From Bemisia tabaci (Eukaryota > Arthropoda > Insecta > Hemiptera > Aleyrodidae): a DNA stretch of 64,000 nt. The stretch covers positions 72,349,660 to 72,413,659 of the forward strand of contig NC_092793.1 of assembly GCF_918797505.1 (NCBI RefSeq), given 5' to 3'. Below, one piece after another: positions 45,946 through 57,607 of the stretch. Each line of letters starts with the position of its first letter. Position 1 is the stretch's first letter. The notes below the pieces were generated by a model that ran no database searches, was not told the origin of the DNA, and saw nothing but the letters and a program-made list of their open reading frames with translations. Made by a program: the position numbers and the translations under genes.

Positions 45946-46182
45946 CAGCCGTGCTAAGTGAAAACACCGTACGAGCTTTCGAATGTTGCCAAATTTCCAC
46001 TCAGAAAATATTCAATTTTGAAGCAAGTTATACATAATTTTCCTCGAAATTTTCAGATTTTTTAGATCCATTTAGATCGGAAAAGAAATGTTTACAAATG
46101 TTCCTGGAAATTTGTGATTTGTCGAAGGAAATTTGGCAATGTCTGGTTGCTCATACGGCGGTTCTTCCTTACTGCACGGCAG
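45946..46182. mobile_element. CTGCCGTG MITE, copy 11
   Basis: Left CAGCCGTGCTAAGTGAAAAC, right TTCTTCCTTACTGCACGGCAG-type end finishing GCACGGCAG. TTCGAATGTTGCCAAATTTC and GGAAATTTGGCAATGTCTGG form the inner inverted repeat. Flanks TGTT/TGTC match at 3 of 4. Confidence 0.8.
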
Positions 46183-47610
46183 TGTCAAGCGCGAGCTGTG
46201 AATATGGCCCCGGACACGCGCGCTTTTGCTCGGCGGCTTTCGAAAATCAGCCCCCCCCCCTTCTCCCGCCCGCCCACTCTCGAGCCGTCGGAAGCGCACG
46301 AGTCTCAGTTGAGTATCTATACGCGACTGTGCGCAGGCGCAATCAACCATGGCATGTGACATGCAAAGTATAGCACTCCAGGAGCAGCAGCTTCGTCGCG
46401 AGGGGCACAAAACCCACGCAATCGCGTGGGGCCCCAACGATAAGGGTGTCGGATATAGCATTGGGTTCAACCTGGCAACCTCGCTTTCACTTGACACTTG
46501 CAATAGACCCCCCTTCCCCCTCCGAGTCGGAAAAGAAGGGATTGGGGTGAATGATCGTTCTAGACCTCCAATGAGAGAAGTAGTTCTCCTCTTTGGGATG
46601 AATCACTGCAGGAGAACAATCTTCAACCGTCTCGTCGCTGGTTCGCTGCAGCCTCTGCGTGGTCCAAGTGACCCCACCTAGGAGTCATTTTTCACCTCCC
46701 CGGAATGAGATGGGGGCATTCAAACTTGGATCCATTTTGGATTTGCAAGGGCCAAGGCCAAGGCGATTGCGCCGTCGCCAGACTGCGAATGGATTTCGGT
46801 TGGAATGTGGAAAATCCGGCGATCGGAGAAATAAGTAGTATGTAAACGAACATCGACAAGGAAAATTACCCAAAGTAATCCCAACTAAACCTCCCATAGT
46901 AAATAACAATAAAAACACTGTAAACCAAAGAACAGAGGACTAAACTTATTAGACTTAATTCCATCCAAAGTAGCTAATCATCTAAAATATTTAATTTGTG
47001 CAGGAACGCCAAAAATTGTAGTCGCTCAAGTAAAATAAGCTCAGGTGTCTACATTTATTCAATCTGTAAACATATGATGTCCCAAAACAATGATAATAAT
47101 GATGATTTGTGCTCTAAAATATATTATCTCTGCCGGCGATTTATTTATCTCTTGCCGAACAAAAATTAAAAATAATTGCGATCGAAAAAAGAGGTTAAAT
47201 GAGATAACATGACTTCTATTACTCTCCATAATTCATGCCTGAGGTCGTTAATACTGTAAAACAAGACATCTTACATGCCCTGGTCTAATATTTTCGTTTA
47301 TTTTTCAACGCTTGCGTGTAAGGATTCTGATGGAATGGTAAGTTTTTCCAATGAGTTATCTGTATTCTGTTGGCAATGTGAAACGTTCTAAATGTCTTAG
47401 TTGTATCTTATCCGCATGATCTTCTTATGTCGATGTTGTTAACTGGAGTCTCGTAATTTTGTTCCCGAAACCTTTATTTTGACCAGAATCGATGTTTTTC
47501 CCCCTGTTTTTTCGTATTAGTTTCTGTTATCCATATTTTTATTTGATGTCTCTTGATTAGATAAGGTGTAATTTTAAACATTCTGAAACATGTTCCTCTT
47601 CTAAATTTTA
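46183..47610. other. Intronic sequence, nothing recognised
   Basis: A GC-richer part at 46183-46450 contains chance ORFs. 46900-47610 is AT-rich with no repeat seen. Confidence 0.45.
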
Positions 47611-47613
47611 CGC

Positions 47614-47872
47614 AAAATACGATTCGCGCAACGGATAGTATAAAGTATCTATAGTATAAATAGTGTATAGTACGCTGTTTGACTCACGCAGACTTGTGTT
47701 TTTTCATGAGCAAGACGTTTAAATTCACGCATCGTAAAACGTTAAGTATCTTAAAGAGGAGTGAATGTTAGTAATTTTCACTGCGCGAATCGTGCCCTGC
47801 GTAAAATTTTGAGAAGAAAACATGTTTTAGAATGCTTAAGTTCGCACCTTGTCTATGGATCCAATTGGCAGT
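47614..47872. mobile_element. Partial copy of the 24888 fold-back
   Basis: Contains ACGATTCGCGCAACG, TTGACTCACGCAGACTTG, AGTAATTTTCACTGCGCGAA and CGCACCTTGTCTATGGATCC, in the same order as the right arm at 25230-25433. The left arm is largely lost. Confidence 0.6.
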
Positions 47873-48435
47873 GAGGCCTGAATCTCTAATTTCGCAGGCG
47901 ATCTCTAGTATCTTCTCTCCTTCTCTGAGTTGGTGGACGGATTTTTAACTTTTTCGATCAGAAGTTTTTTTTCTCTTTTTTTCCATCTTGCCTTTCTGCA
48001 AGTCAATAAGTCGCCTCACTGTCGCGGTTCTCTGCACAATGCGACTTCTTTCGCTGTCTTTCAGGGCGTCCTCACCGCAACTTCCTTCGAAAAATCGGGA
48101 ATCATTTTATAAATAGCCGGGATGCGAACTATTTTTACCGTGTCGTGTTTTTTGTTTTCGCCGTTTAATTTATCTCCCCCTCCTTTGCCACTCTGTAGCC
48201 TATAATGTGTTCATCATTTCTTCGTTTTTCTCTGAAGTTGTCTCCTCAACAAAAGTGTTAAATGTCCCCTATTTCCGCGTCTTTCTCTTTCCGCTCTCAT
48301 TTTCCTCCTCCCGTTCCTCCTCGCATCTTTAAAAATGTTATCGCTTGTTGCCATCATCCTACCAACGAAAGTTTACCTTTGCCGATACCACTCTCCCACT
48401 ATTCTCGATGCAGCCACCAAAAACGGAGTGTTAAA
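47873..48435. other. Pyrimidine-rich intronic sequence
   Basis: Long C/T-rich tracts at 47915-48060 and 48240-48420. No coding or repeat features supported. Confidence 0.45.
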
Positions 48436-48559
48436 TGGACGTATTTCCATCAAACGGAACTATGTGCATTAAGACATGAGCCCTGAGACCCATAGGAATA
48501 TGTGAATAACAGGACTCACGTCATAATGCACATAGTTTCCTTTGACAGAAATGCGTCCA
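48436..48559. mobile_element. 124-bp hairpin element, copy 1
   Basis: TGGACGTATTTCCATCAAAC at the left and GACAGAAATGCGTCCA at the right are inverted. GGAACTATGTGCATTA pairs with ATAATGCACATAGTTTCC. The tip contains CTGAGACCCATAGGAATATG. Copy 2 (55428-55541) is in the opposite orientation. Confidence 0.85.
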
Positions 48560-49835
48560 AATGTAAACCCATCGGATTGATTCACATGATTCCAAGCGGA
48601 GTATCTATAACCGTAACTGATGGAGTCAGAAAAGAATATTGACGCCATCTTCCTTCGTCGATCTGTACCCCATTGTGAGAGCCGTATATTGGGGACGCGC
48701 GTAAACTGTGGGCAGATTTCAGATTTCGCCCGCAAAAACTAGCGTATGCAACCTGCCCCATCGCGGAGTTAAAATAGTTGCGTGTTCGGTCCGAACCCAA
48801 CTTCGCACTGTTCTTCGCGCTTTTGTGGGTTTAAAAGCGCTCCGTCATCCATGACGTCTCAAACAAGGCTCAGATTTTATAGAAATTCTAACTATAAACA
48901 ATCTCAGTTGCTTTGCCTGAACCGCAAAGTGTTAGAAGTGCGGCATAATGGGATTGGACTGAAAATCATTTTAAAGTTCGCGGTCCGCGGCTGCAGCCAA
49001 AACGAAGTTGACAAAGAGGAGAAACCAGGCGAAGAGGGGAACACGGGAGACACAGGACGGCTCAGAAACATGTAATTCGCTCAGCGTTATTACATTGTAA
49101 ACTTGATGACTTTATCGCACGCTTAGCCGTTTAATGAGCCTCAATTTCTCGATGCCGCCGCGCGCGCCGCGCCGCCGATAATACACATCCCGGATTTACA
49201 GATCCACCGGACAATTCGGACATCGCGTCGCTTCGCGTTCTTAAAATAATATTGCAGATTTCAGAGCATTTCAGAGCCAGATTTCAGCAGCGCGACGTGG
49301 TAGTTTTGTTGTAGGACCAGCGCTGAAGATTCACTTTACACCGGAAGCAAACAATCATCGAGATAAATCGAACTTATTTTCCTTAATTACTAATGAAGCT
49401 GAAAGGATCCAAACGAAATATTGCGATTAGTCGTCGCTTTTCGCTTTTAAATACTTTCAGCTTCATTTCGAGGGTATCGAGGGAGCCGAAGCCCTCTCAG
49501 ACCCCCCCCCCCCCTCCCTCTGCAGGGAAATTTCACCATAAATTCTCCATTCTCGAGGGGGTTTGCTATAGGCCTAGTTTCTTCGGGATGTTTCACGGGA
49601 TTTGTTCTACAACGCTGTCTCCATCTCCACTCGTCAAAATGGCGTCTAAATGGAAGCTCAAAGTGAATCGATCTCAACGATAAGTGGCACTAAGTCGGGA
49701 CTTGATGCGATTGATGAGCGTTGCAGCTCAAATTAGAGCGGCGCGACTCTTTGATGATCAACAATCGCGAACAGATCGTATTTATCGATTAACTTTGGGC
49801 TTCCAGTTTGACGCTATTTTGACGAGTGGACTCAG
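48560..49835. other. Intronic sequence, nothing recognised
   Basis: C-run at about 49501-49514. GCCGCCGCGCGCGCCGCG patch near 49152. No gene supported. Confidence 0.45.
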
Positions 49836-49839
49836 GCGC

Positions 49840-50045
49840 ATAGGGCTCAGGAGAAAATCTGACTTGCGAAGTTGGGAAAAATATTGAATCTGTCAGTACT
49901 AATCACAGTACCGAGTGGAGTCTTGTGGAGCCCTAGGAGCCACTCAGAGAGAAGAAACAATTTTGTTGTTATGTTTAACGGAGAATTTTAATTCTTACGA
50001 CTCGCACTCGGAGTAAATCCCATGAAACGTCCCGTGGAGACAAGA
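49840..50045. repeat. Dispersed repeat shared with 7176-7400
   Basis: AAATCTGACTTGCGAAGTTG, GTGGAGTCTTGTGGAGCC and AATCCCATGAAACGTCCCGT parallel the first copy. Ends undefined. Confidence 0.55.
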
Positions 50046-50750
50046 GGACGAATTTTGTCGGCTCTTTCATTAGGAGATGCAACATCCATCAATGAGTCCA
50101 AACCGCATCACCGGCCAATCAGAAGCGCTAATCCTGACTTAAGTGCAGTCGAGACTCTTCCTAAGTATCTTTAAGTACGGTGTAAAATTCGGCCCAAGGC
50201 CGGGGGGGGGGGGGGGTCTGCACCACACACCGCGCTCATGGGCTCAAAAATCTCGGTGACGACCATTTAAACGGTCGTTGGCGAAGCGGGTAACATGCCT
50301 ATCGGGATCGATAAAACTTTTCACGCATGACGCATGCCATCTGGCGTATTTCGCGTGGGCCCCCGAAATTAATCCGAAAAGCTCGCCTCGGATGATTGAT
50401 GAGCGATGACTGCCCCTCCCTCCCCTGGTCCCCTGGTCACCCACTCACCTGGAGCGAGGCGGCCCCGAACGCGTTTGAAAGGACTCGGATGGAAACTGGA
50501 CGTGTCTCGGCTCCGAGGAGGCCGCGGCCGGATAATTGAATCCTACCCACGTGGGCCACACGAGCGTCGCGCGCTTGCCACCGCGGCCACGTGGGAGTGT
50601 GGGAGTGCGGCAGTGTGGCGAGTGTGGGCCATCTGTTGACTGCATCGCGCCAAATAGCGCGGTCATCGCCGGCCCGGGTCCGTATCGCCGCCACTCGCCA
50701 TCGCCGATCCACGCCCCGCTCCGCTTTTGGGACGTCCATCCCGCCACCGC
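50046..50750. other. GC-rich stretch with a poly-G run, no gene supported
   Basis: G-run at about 50202-50216. 50400-50750 is CpG-rich with ORFs of 77-115 codons on both strands, none with a domain. Confidence 0.4.
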
Positions 50751-50986
50751 CGCACAGTGTATCAAATCAGTTAGGGAGGTCGGACGTGACATTTTGGCTA
50801 AAACTGCGAATTTTGATGTTTATTTCGTCACATTTTGAATTTTAAGGGGTGTTCCTAGAAGAAAATTTCACGAGGAAACCAATGGAACCTCTTTTAAAGT
50901 CTTACAGTTTTGTAAAAACGGAGTTATAAGCGTTTAAACTTTCCAAATTTTGTCCGACTTCTTCTATTGACTCGATCCACTGTGCG
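50751..50986. mobile_element. Family-2 MITE, 236 bp, best-preserved copy
   Basis: CGCACAGTGTATCAAATCAG and CTATTGACTCGATCCACTG...TGCG ends, with AGGGAGGTCGGACG and TGTCCGACTTCTTC inside them. Middle: AAAATTTCACGAGGAAACCA. Useful as the reference for the interrupted copy at 542-1123. Confidence 0.85.
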
Positions 50987-51588
50987 CCGCGGCGGACGGT
51001 CGCGCTTTCAAAAAAACGCTCGCCTCCTTTCGAACGGTTTCGGGAACGGCTTAGCCCGAGGTCCGGTCCTCGCTTCCATTCGTCTTTGCATCCCGCATCA
51101 AAATGTAGGTTGTCCCGCTTGTCCAGTTCCAACGAGAGCGGCTCCAACATCTGTTTTTAAAACTCCTTTTTTTTCGGAGACTTTCATGGCTTACACAATG
51201 AAAAAGCCCAGATTTCGGGAGGTCGGTATGGAAGTACGTAAAAGTTACGGAAATTTGGGATTTTCGTGATGAAATCTTAAAAGTAGCCTTGGGGGTATGC
51301 AATTTCCCAACATAATCAATTTGCCATGTTCCCGGTTCGATTCCTCGTGTTTTTCGGTTTATTCCTTTATCATGACATCATTCCACTCTCCCAATCCAAA
51401 TCTGCCCCCCCCCCCCCTCCCTCGCCTCGAAAAATTCGAGTAGAGGCCTTTTTTCAAACATTTTAGGGGTTTCGGGTTGTATATATCAACATCCACGGTC
51501 AAATTTGCTTCAGGCGAGCCATATTTTTATTTTCCTTTCAACACTTCCTGGGGAGACATCTGTTAGCTTCAAGTTGAATTCAAGTCGG
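50987..51588. other. Intronic sequence, little recognised
   Basis: At 51205-51245, GGTCGGTATGGAAGTACG resembles the piece near 12815. C-run at about 51407-51418. Confidence 0.4.
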
Positions 51589-51596
51589 CCGGGCAA

Positions 51597-52394
51597 AAGG
51601 GCCGGATTTACCTACTTGCCCCATGCGCGCCGCCCCTTCTCATTCGTTTTGAAACATCAATAAAAACCATCAAGTGAACGTGCCGGAGGGGGAGTGGTGC
51701 ATAAGACGCGTTTACCTACTCATGTTGGATACATTTTTTGCGAAAGCCCTGTCAACACTACCAGTAAAATTTCACGGAACTTTGCGCGAAAGTTAAGTTC
51801 CGTAAATCTGTCTCTGTGTGGACAAGGTCCTCCATTTATAAGAAATGAACCAAAAAATTATGAAAGAACTAACATAAACGTGGTTTAATAATTTTAACTT
51901 CCGCCGCTGCGCCGCGCTGATGATCGCACTGTGTTTGGCGCAATGCGTGAAGTATTCGTGCAGTCTTGTAGGCGCTACGCGTTTCACGCCAACCGCTCCT
52001 GACCGCACTGTGTTTGACGCAATGCGTGAAGTATTCATGCAGTCTTGTAGGCGCTAATATGTGTTACATGCCGACCGCCGCGCCGCGCCGAGGGCTTGTC
52101 CTTTTCATTATTTTCAAGTTCTCGTCATCATTCCTCTCTGCGCTAAGCTCCAGGCCAAATTGCGTGTTTAGTTCCTCTCTTAACTCGACTAGTTAAAGAT
52201 GCTGTCTCTTGTAATGTCGAAAAACGAAAAAATTAGAAATTTCTATACTCTCAGGAAAGAGAGATGTTGTCCCCTTTTCTCATTGATAATTTTTTTTTCT
52301 GAATCCGATTTTTTTTATACCTACATTTAAAAAAATTGCAAAATTTGCCGCCATGGGCCGCGGCCCATATGGCCACCCCCTTAATCCGGCCCTG
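51597..52394 (-). mobile_element. hAT-like element, 798 bp, inverted copy, perfect 8-bp TSD
   Basis: Left AAGGGCCGGATTTACC and right TTAATCCGGCCCTG; the left terminal C of CAGGG has become A. Flanks CCGGGCAA (51589-51596, 52395-52402) are identical. It is the reverse complement of 9666-10569 over most of its length, but has two instead of three ~79-bp units. Confidence 0.9.
51922..52055. repeat. Two ~79-bp tandem units in the second hAT copy
   Basis: Units contain GCAATGCGTGAAGTATTC and CAGTCTTGTAGGCGCT, 79 bp apart. The inverse of the 10026-10250 units. Confidence 0.85.
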
Positions 52395-52402
52395 CCGGGC
52401 AA

Positions 52403-53407
52403 CTCAACTAACTCTGAGGCGAAGCGTTGAGTATCAAGTCGATATGAAGGCGCTTCAAAGGCGAAGTTTAGTCTTTGAGGAATTTAGCAAGTGGGGATGG
52501 CGAGGGGCACAGTAGTTGTCGCTACAGTGCAGTATGTCCTCAAACGAATATCCTCCGTTTTCCGTTCCTAATAGGGTCCGCAAGCGGCTTGAGTTATCAG
52601 TTTGTTAATGAGAGCACTAGTGGCGAAACTGGGACTAAATATTAAAGCCGAACAATCGAATGAACATATGATGAGTCGGCAAAAATGAGCTCGAAAGTCC
52701 ACCGGATCGGGTTTCGCTTCGTTGCCAGTTTTGTCAGGGAACAACCTGGAGGATCCATTGGAAGATCCAAATGGCGGAGCTACCAGAGGATCCACCTCTG
52801 ATTGACTCTTACATTACAGAGACAAAATGTTTTAGAGACCCCGCCTCAACGATCCAAGCAATGTAACCGGGTAAAGCTTGGAGGTCAACGCTACTCTTCG
52901 CTTCATGATGATTTATAAGCAACTTCTTGCGCCTAGAACTCGAAAAATGATGACTGGTAAATGTCGGGGTGAGCCTTTTGCCAGCGGGCCGATTATTGAA
53001 ATTGATAGACGAAGCTGTAGACAAAGAAGACGAAAGGGATTCGGAGGGATCCTATTGGTGGAAGCGGGTGGTTGCATTGGACGAAGGAGGTAGGTAATTG
53101 ACAAACCAACGGCAACCTATGAGAGACCATTTTTTAGTCCATCATCTTCTTCCTAAGTCTATAGTCTATAGAAACCTCCCATTTCGACCAAATAGGATTG
53201 CTCCATAATCACTATGTCTTCTTTGTCTATCAATTTCGATAATCAGCCCGCAGGAGAGTTTTTGCGAAGTAGGTTGAGGCTAAATCAAATTCTTCAATTT
53301 TTCGTCACCAGGTGAACCCTAGCGTTGATTTCCGAAAGTGTGATGAGTGGGGAACGCCACAGGCAAGATAGGAGGGGTAGGTCTCGGAAATACCAGTGGC
53401 GTGGCGT
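52403..53407. other. Intronic sequence with short shared repeats
   Basis: 52403-52485 shares words with 17056-17135. GGAGGTCAACGCTACTCTTC (52880-52900) resembles 45158. No gene supported. Confidence 0.45.
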
Positions 53408-53560
53408 GAATGATCGATTATCGATATTTCCCCATTTGAAGCTATGGTAAAGAGTCGATTATTAAGGTGCTCGTTGCGAACATCCTGTTTATCGATCCTT
53501 TTCCATAGTTTCAAATGGCAGATCAATAGATATATCGCAAAGCACGCCACGCACTGGGAA
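53408..53560. repeat. Hairpin-like repeat shared with 45665-45810
   Basis: ATTTCCCCATTTGAAGCTAT and CCATAGTTTCAAATGGCAG form the inverted pair, then GATATATCGCAAAGC. Confidence 0.6.
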
Positions 53561-55427
53561 ATACACTGGCTCCGATGGAGGACGAGAAGCCGGCAACGGT
53601 GGGGCGAATGAGTGTACGCGTGGGCGCTTATAAATAATTCACCAGCCGGCGACGGGCGACGGAGCCGGAGCATAGCAGGAGAAGGAGCCGAAAGTTGTAG
53701 CGAAAGATTTGAATATCCAGCGCGGTTCGCGACGAGATGGAAATAAATGAGGAGCCGCCAAGTGTTAGCGGGGAGCGTGGAGTGTGGAGTGTGGACGTTG
53801 GGACCGGAGCCACGGCCCGTGATTTAAGCGCCCCGAAATAAAAATAAAAATGATTTAGACTTTTTCCTCGCTTAAAATAATAACAGAGCCCCGACGCGAG
53901 GTTTTGACGTGTCGCAGCAACCGCCCGGTTCCCGCGGAGAGTCGAGCTCAACCTCTGCGTCTCCGATGCAACCGTAAAAACATCGGGGTGTTAATCCTAC
54001 GGACCTATGGATATCCACACCTAAAAAAGCACAGCTCATGAAAGTTTTTTCAGGAAAGTAGAGGAAGTGTTCTTCAGAAAGGAACCTAGCCAAAGGAAAT
54101 GGAGGGGGGCTCACTGATTTGGGGGTACCAGCAAAGCTCCGAGGGAGATCTCCCTGGATAAACTTTGAAATTTGAGTCGTCTCAGGAGCAATTTTAAGCT
54201 GATCCTACCGCACAGTTGGTCGGAATAAAATTTTAAAAATGACAGAGATTAGGGATGAAATGGCTCAAAATTCTCCGGCAGGCGGGCCCCGCAGGATACA
54301 GGATTTTTTTTTTGGGGGGGGGGGGGGGGGGCTAGGCGCTATCTTGGATAGGGGAAAGGGCTCGGAGAGGTTTTAAAAGATTTCTAAAAAAGTTTCTGAA
54401 TGGGAGCCTCAACTTCGAAGTTTGCCAACAAGAGCCTCTGCGAGGCAGAAGCTCCTATATTTGGCAAAAGTTTAGGGGGCAGTCGCCTCATAGCTCTTCG
54501 CGTTAGTCCGCCTCTGACAGAAATGTCACGCAGTTATTTCGCTAAATCCCCCTTTTTTCTAAGCCGGACTAAGTAGGATTTAGGGGGGAGGGGGCAAGCT
54601 TCCTTCGGCTTTCCCCAAATTCTGCCTGTGCCGCGTTGTCAGAGAATTTCACGACCCACAACGGCGTAAATAGTAAGTGAAATGAAAAATAATCTTGGAA
54701 AATTGAGGAAAATTGAGTAAAATTTTTGTTTTTCTTTAAGCGCAGAGAAATTTGAAATTAGTAGATAGTTAAGAATGGAAATAAGTAGAATGATTTTCAA
54801 GAGTTGAATTTAATCTTTACGGCCGACGAATGAGACGAAGTTAACTGGTAGACATGGACTGTAGCGAATGTGTTGGCGCATCTTGGAGTCTCTCGATCCT
54901 TGAAGGTTTCTGGTGGACTTGTAATTTGGCACTATCAGCATACCGAAGTTCTATTCCGCTTCAGTTGGGTTGTCACGACTCGCAAGTTCGTCAGTTCATC
55001 CATGTTTTGGTCTTGCGCCAACCTTGTCGTGGTTTTCCTTTTTTACGTTTGCCTTTTCCTTGGTCCCACTACGTTTCATTAGGATCCCCCGTTCCAAACC
55101 GTTAGATGTCTTTGAAGCTGCTTTACCTCGCCGGAGTTTCATTTTAAAGCTTAGAACTCCCAAATCGCAGATCCTTCCAAGGTGTCACTTATTTTTGCTA
55201 GAATTAATTTAAAAATCCCTTAAAGCTCGGGTAAGCTCGGTTCGGTAAAGCTTTAACAAGTCGAAGGGTTTCGGGAAAGGAAGGAAGGTCCTTGCTTTAG
55301 TTTTCCCCATGGAAGATTTGTACAGTGGTTTTCAAATTTCTAGAGCTGGGAATTCACCGCTCGCGTGATAACCCAGCATAAACGTGTAGGTACTTTAAAC
55401 AATTCTGCAAGTGCAATTGGACGTATT
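53561..55427. other. Intronic sequence, nothing recognised
   Basis: Poly-G run at about 54313-54331. No gene or repeat ends recognised. Confidence 0.45.
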
Positions 55428-55541
55428 TCTGCCCAACGGAACTATGTGTATTATGACGTGAGCTCTGTTATGCATATATTCTTATGGGTCTCAGGGCTCA
55501 TATCTTAATGAATTTAGTTCCATTTGACAGAAATACGTCCA
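55428..55541. mobile_element. 114-bp hairpin element, copy 2
   Basis: TGGACGTATTTCTGCCCAAC and TTTGACAGAAATACGTCCA are inverted; CGGAACTATGTG pairs with ...TTTAGTTCC. The tip ATGGGTCTCAGGGC matches copy 1 in inverse. Confidence 0.85.
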
Positions 55542-56370
55542 GTTCTAAGTTGTTATTATCCGCAGAATGTTAAATCAAATGGGGGTGAGGGGTTTAATTT
55601 TTAGGCTGCAGAGGCGAACTATGAAAGCACGTTTTCCTAACGGAGCTGTACTAAAGGAGCGCCGTGTGGTTAAATATTTTTCAATACTTATTGAATTGGT
55701 CTTTTTCTCCTTTCTCCTCGAAGGTGTGAATTATGGCGGATTTTATCTTGTTGTATCAATGATATTAAATGATGTAACGATTTGTCACTGATTCAAGTGA
55801 TCCAGTTTGCCTGATTTCCAAGCACTTGGAAACATTTACCCTTTTCCACTGAGTTTAAAAATCGGGAAACTGGTGAGCATTCGTCATACGGCATTCGTGG
55901 CCAGCGAAGCACTGCTATTTTTACACCCAACTCGACTTAGGTTCTCATCTCTTCTCTCGAAATAGTTTAACTGCTGTTCTACCGCGCGACCCCCCCCCCC
56001 CCCCCCTCATTATTCAACTTCTCCGTTCCTTTTCCATGGGAAACACAGATGGAGGCAATGCAAACGTCCACTAGAGTATACTTCCACAGGAGGAGTTAGA
56101 CTGAATATACTTAACAGGAAGGAAACAAGTCACATGTAGGGGGAAATGAGGTAGGAGTAATTTTGAGCGTAACTAGTCGTACAGTTTTTCCTATCAAAAA
56201 ATTCGAAGCTGAGGAAAAATATTCTGAATGTGAAAGTAGGCGTAGATCGTTCGTCTCACAGTTTTAGTCAATAGAGTTTTCGACCCGTTATTAATTTGTC
56301 TATCATTTGTCTGTGGTTTGTCCTTTAATTTCCAATTAATGTTGGTATTGTTTTTTTTTTTTTTTTTTGT
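55542..56370. other. Intron end with poly-C run and a strong acceptor tract
   Basis: C-run at about 55989-56006. A T-run of about 18 precedes TTGCAG at 56375. Confidence 0.5.
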
Positions 56371-56375
56371 TGCAG

Positions 56376-56516
56376 GAAGAACAAAATAGAGGCAAACCAA
56401 ATTGGGAACATTTAAGTGAAGAACTACATGTGTTAATATCAGTAGAAGACACAGAAAATAGGGCGCAGTTAAAATTAGAAAGAGCTGTTGAAGAAGTTCA
56501 AAAACTTCTAATACCA
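56376..56516 (+). CDS. how: how/quaking exon: second half of KH
   Basis: This 141-bp exon encodes 47 codons in phase 0. It begins [20 protein letters not shown], continues [18 protein letters not shown] and ends EEVQKLLIP. It forms the last KH strand and long C-terminal helix, where the family contacts RNA together with QUA2. Neighbouring exons join without frame change (KKK before, ADGEDELKK after). Acceptor TTGCAG and donor GTAAGT are canonical. Confidence 0.97.
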
Positions 56517-57507
56517 GTAAGTATCACATGTGTTTCAGGAACATTTTTATGTTTCCTGAGACCCCCTTAGACTTAAAATGAATAGACCACCAGATAAGAT
56601 AAGAACTGATGGAAACTTTTTTTTGTAATACTAATTATCTTTCCCTCATGAGTCAATTCAAAAAGAATCCAGTAAGTAAAATCAATGCACTTCGCATAAA
56701 ATTTTGGTCAAAATGCATTTTTTATGGCGCTTTGATTCTTACTCTGACAGGTAATTTATTCGACTTATGATATTTCTTACCACGTAAAGAATCTGGGAGA
56801 CCTACACTTCCCCTCCCCTCAGGGGGTTTGTGACCCACAAGAAAATCTGCAATGAATATGCCTTGCTTAATACCAGTGCAGTAGACCTCTGTAATGGATA
56901 GGTAAATGGGCCCTTAGCCCCCTCTCCTCAAAAAAAAAAGTTTCCATGCTATGCGTAAGCCTTAATTTGTTCATTGAATGTGAATCATAGCTACTTTAAT
57001 ATCTGTAAAAAATAATTTTTGAATAATTTTTGGATTACTTACCTTTTTATTCTTCCAATTGATAATATAATCTTGACACTCAATGTTTCATACGAATTTG
57101 TATTCACCTCAAATGATTTCCGTTATTTGAATTAAGTTTACCCTTCTGTCATAAACTTCTCACTTTTTCACAACTTGTTTTTACTCAGATTTTCATAAAA
57201 TCTCCATAAATTTTTTAGATTCCCCCTTACATCAAGTACATTATTCTTCTATTCTAGCAATTCTATTAAAACATGTGAGTAAATGTTCGGTGGAATTGAT
57301 TTTATTTTTGTGCAAAAGTGACAGTGACTAAGCAACATCGTATCGTTTTCAAAGAAGCGTAGATCACATATTATTTTCAGGAGCTCTATTTTACATTAAT
57401 ATTAAAAAAGAAAATTTATAAGTAAAGACAATGAAGAACTCAAACAATTAAAGATAATGTATTATGAGAATGCACAATTTGAAAAAAGCGAAATTCTACT
57501 ATTGCAG
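56517..57507 (+). other. how: how intron, 991 bp, with a STAR-type site
   Basis: GTAAGT donor and ATTGCAG acceptor. 56581-56725 is a decayed piece of the 24888 fold-back (AATAGACCACCAGATAAG). A TAATACTAAT word lies at 56626-56635. Confidence 0.85.
56626..56635 (+). promoter_or_regulatory. Candidate STAR/QKI response element in how intron
   Basis: TAATACTAAT contains the ACUAAY core and a UAAY half-site directly next to it, the bipartite form bound by Quaking/How dimers. It lies 110 bp downstream of the donor of the KH exon. Family knowledge supports auto-regulation of splicing; whether it acts here is inference. Confidence 0.4.
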
Positions 57508-57607
57508 GCGGATGGTGAAGATGAACTGAAGAAACGGCAATTAATGGAACTGGCCATCATTAACGGTACCTACAGAGATAACAACGCTAAAGTTTTAGTC
57601 ACAGCTG
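57508..57607 (+). CDS. how: how/quaking exon: QUA2
   Basis: A 100-bp exon in phase 0 that ends one base into a codon. The peptide is [20 protein letters not shown], then [33 protein letters not shown] is the QUA2 helix that extends the RNA-binding surface. Donor GTAAGT. The leftover G combines with CT at 59309 to make Ala, giving A-DEEWRR, which matches the known organisation. Confidence 0.96.

Larger units (their letters stand above)
37498..56375 (+). other. how: how intron, 18.9 kb, transposon-filled
   Basis: Bounded by GTAAGC at 37498 and a long T-run ending TTGCAG at 56375, phase 0. It contains a 2.6-kb fold-back, a 0.95-kb element, a hAT element, several MITEs and hairpins, listed separately. 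No independent gene was identified. Confidence 0.85.

Noticed and set aside
50437..50845. Overlapping ORFs near 50.6 kb
   Set aside because: Same reason: CpG-rich sequence with few stops on either strand, and some frames run into a MITE.
51328..51345. GGTTCGATTCC resembling a tRNA B box
   Set aside because: No A box at a suitable distance upstream and no stem pairing.
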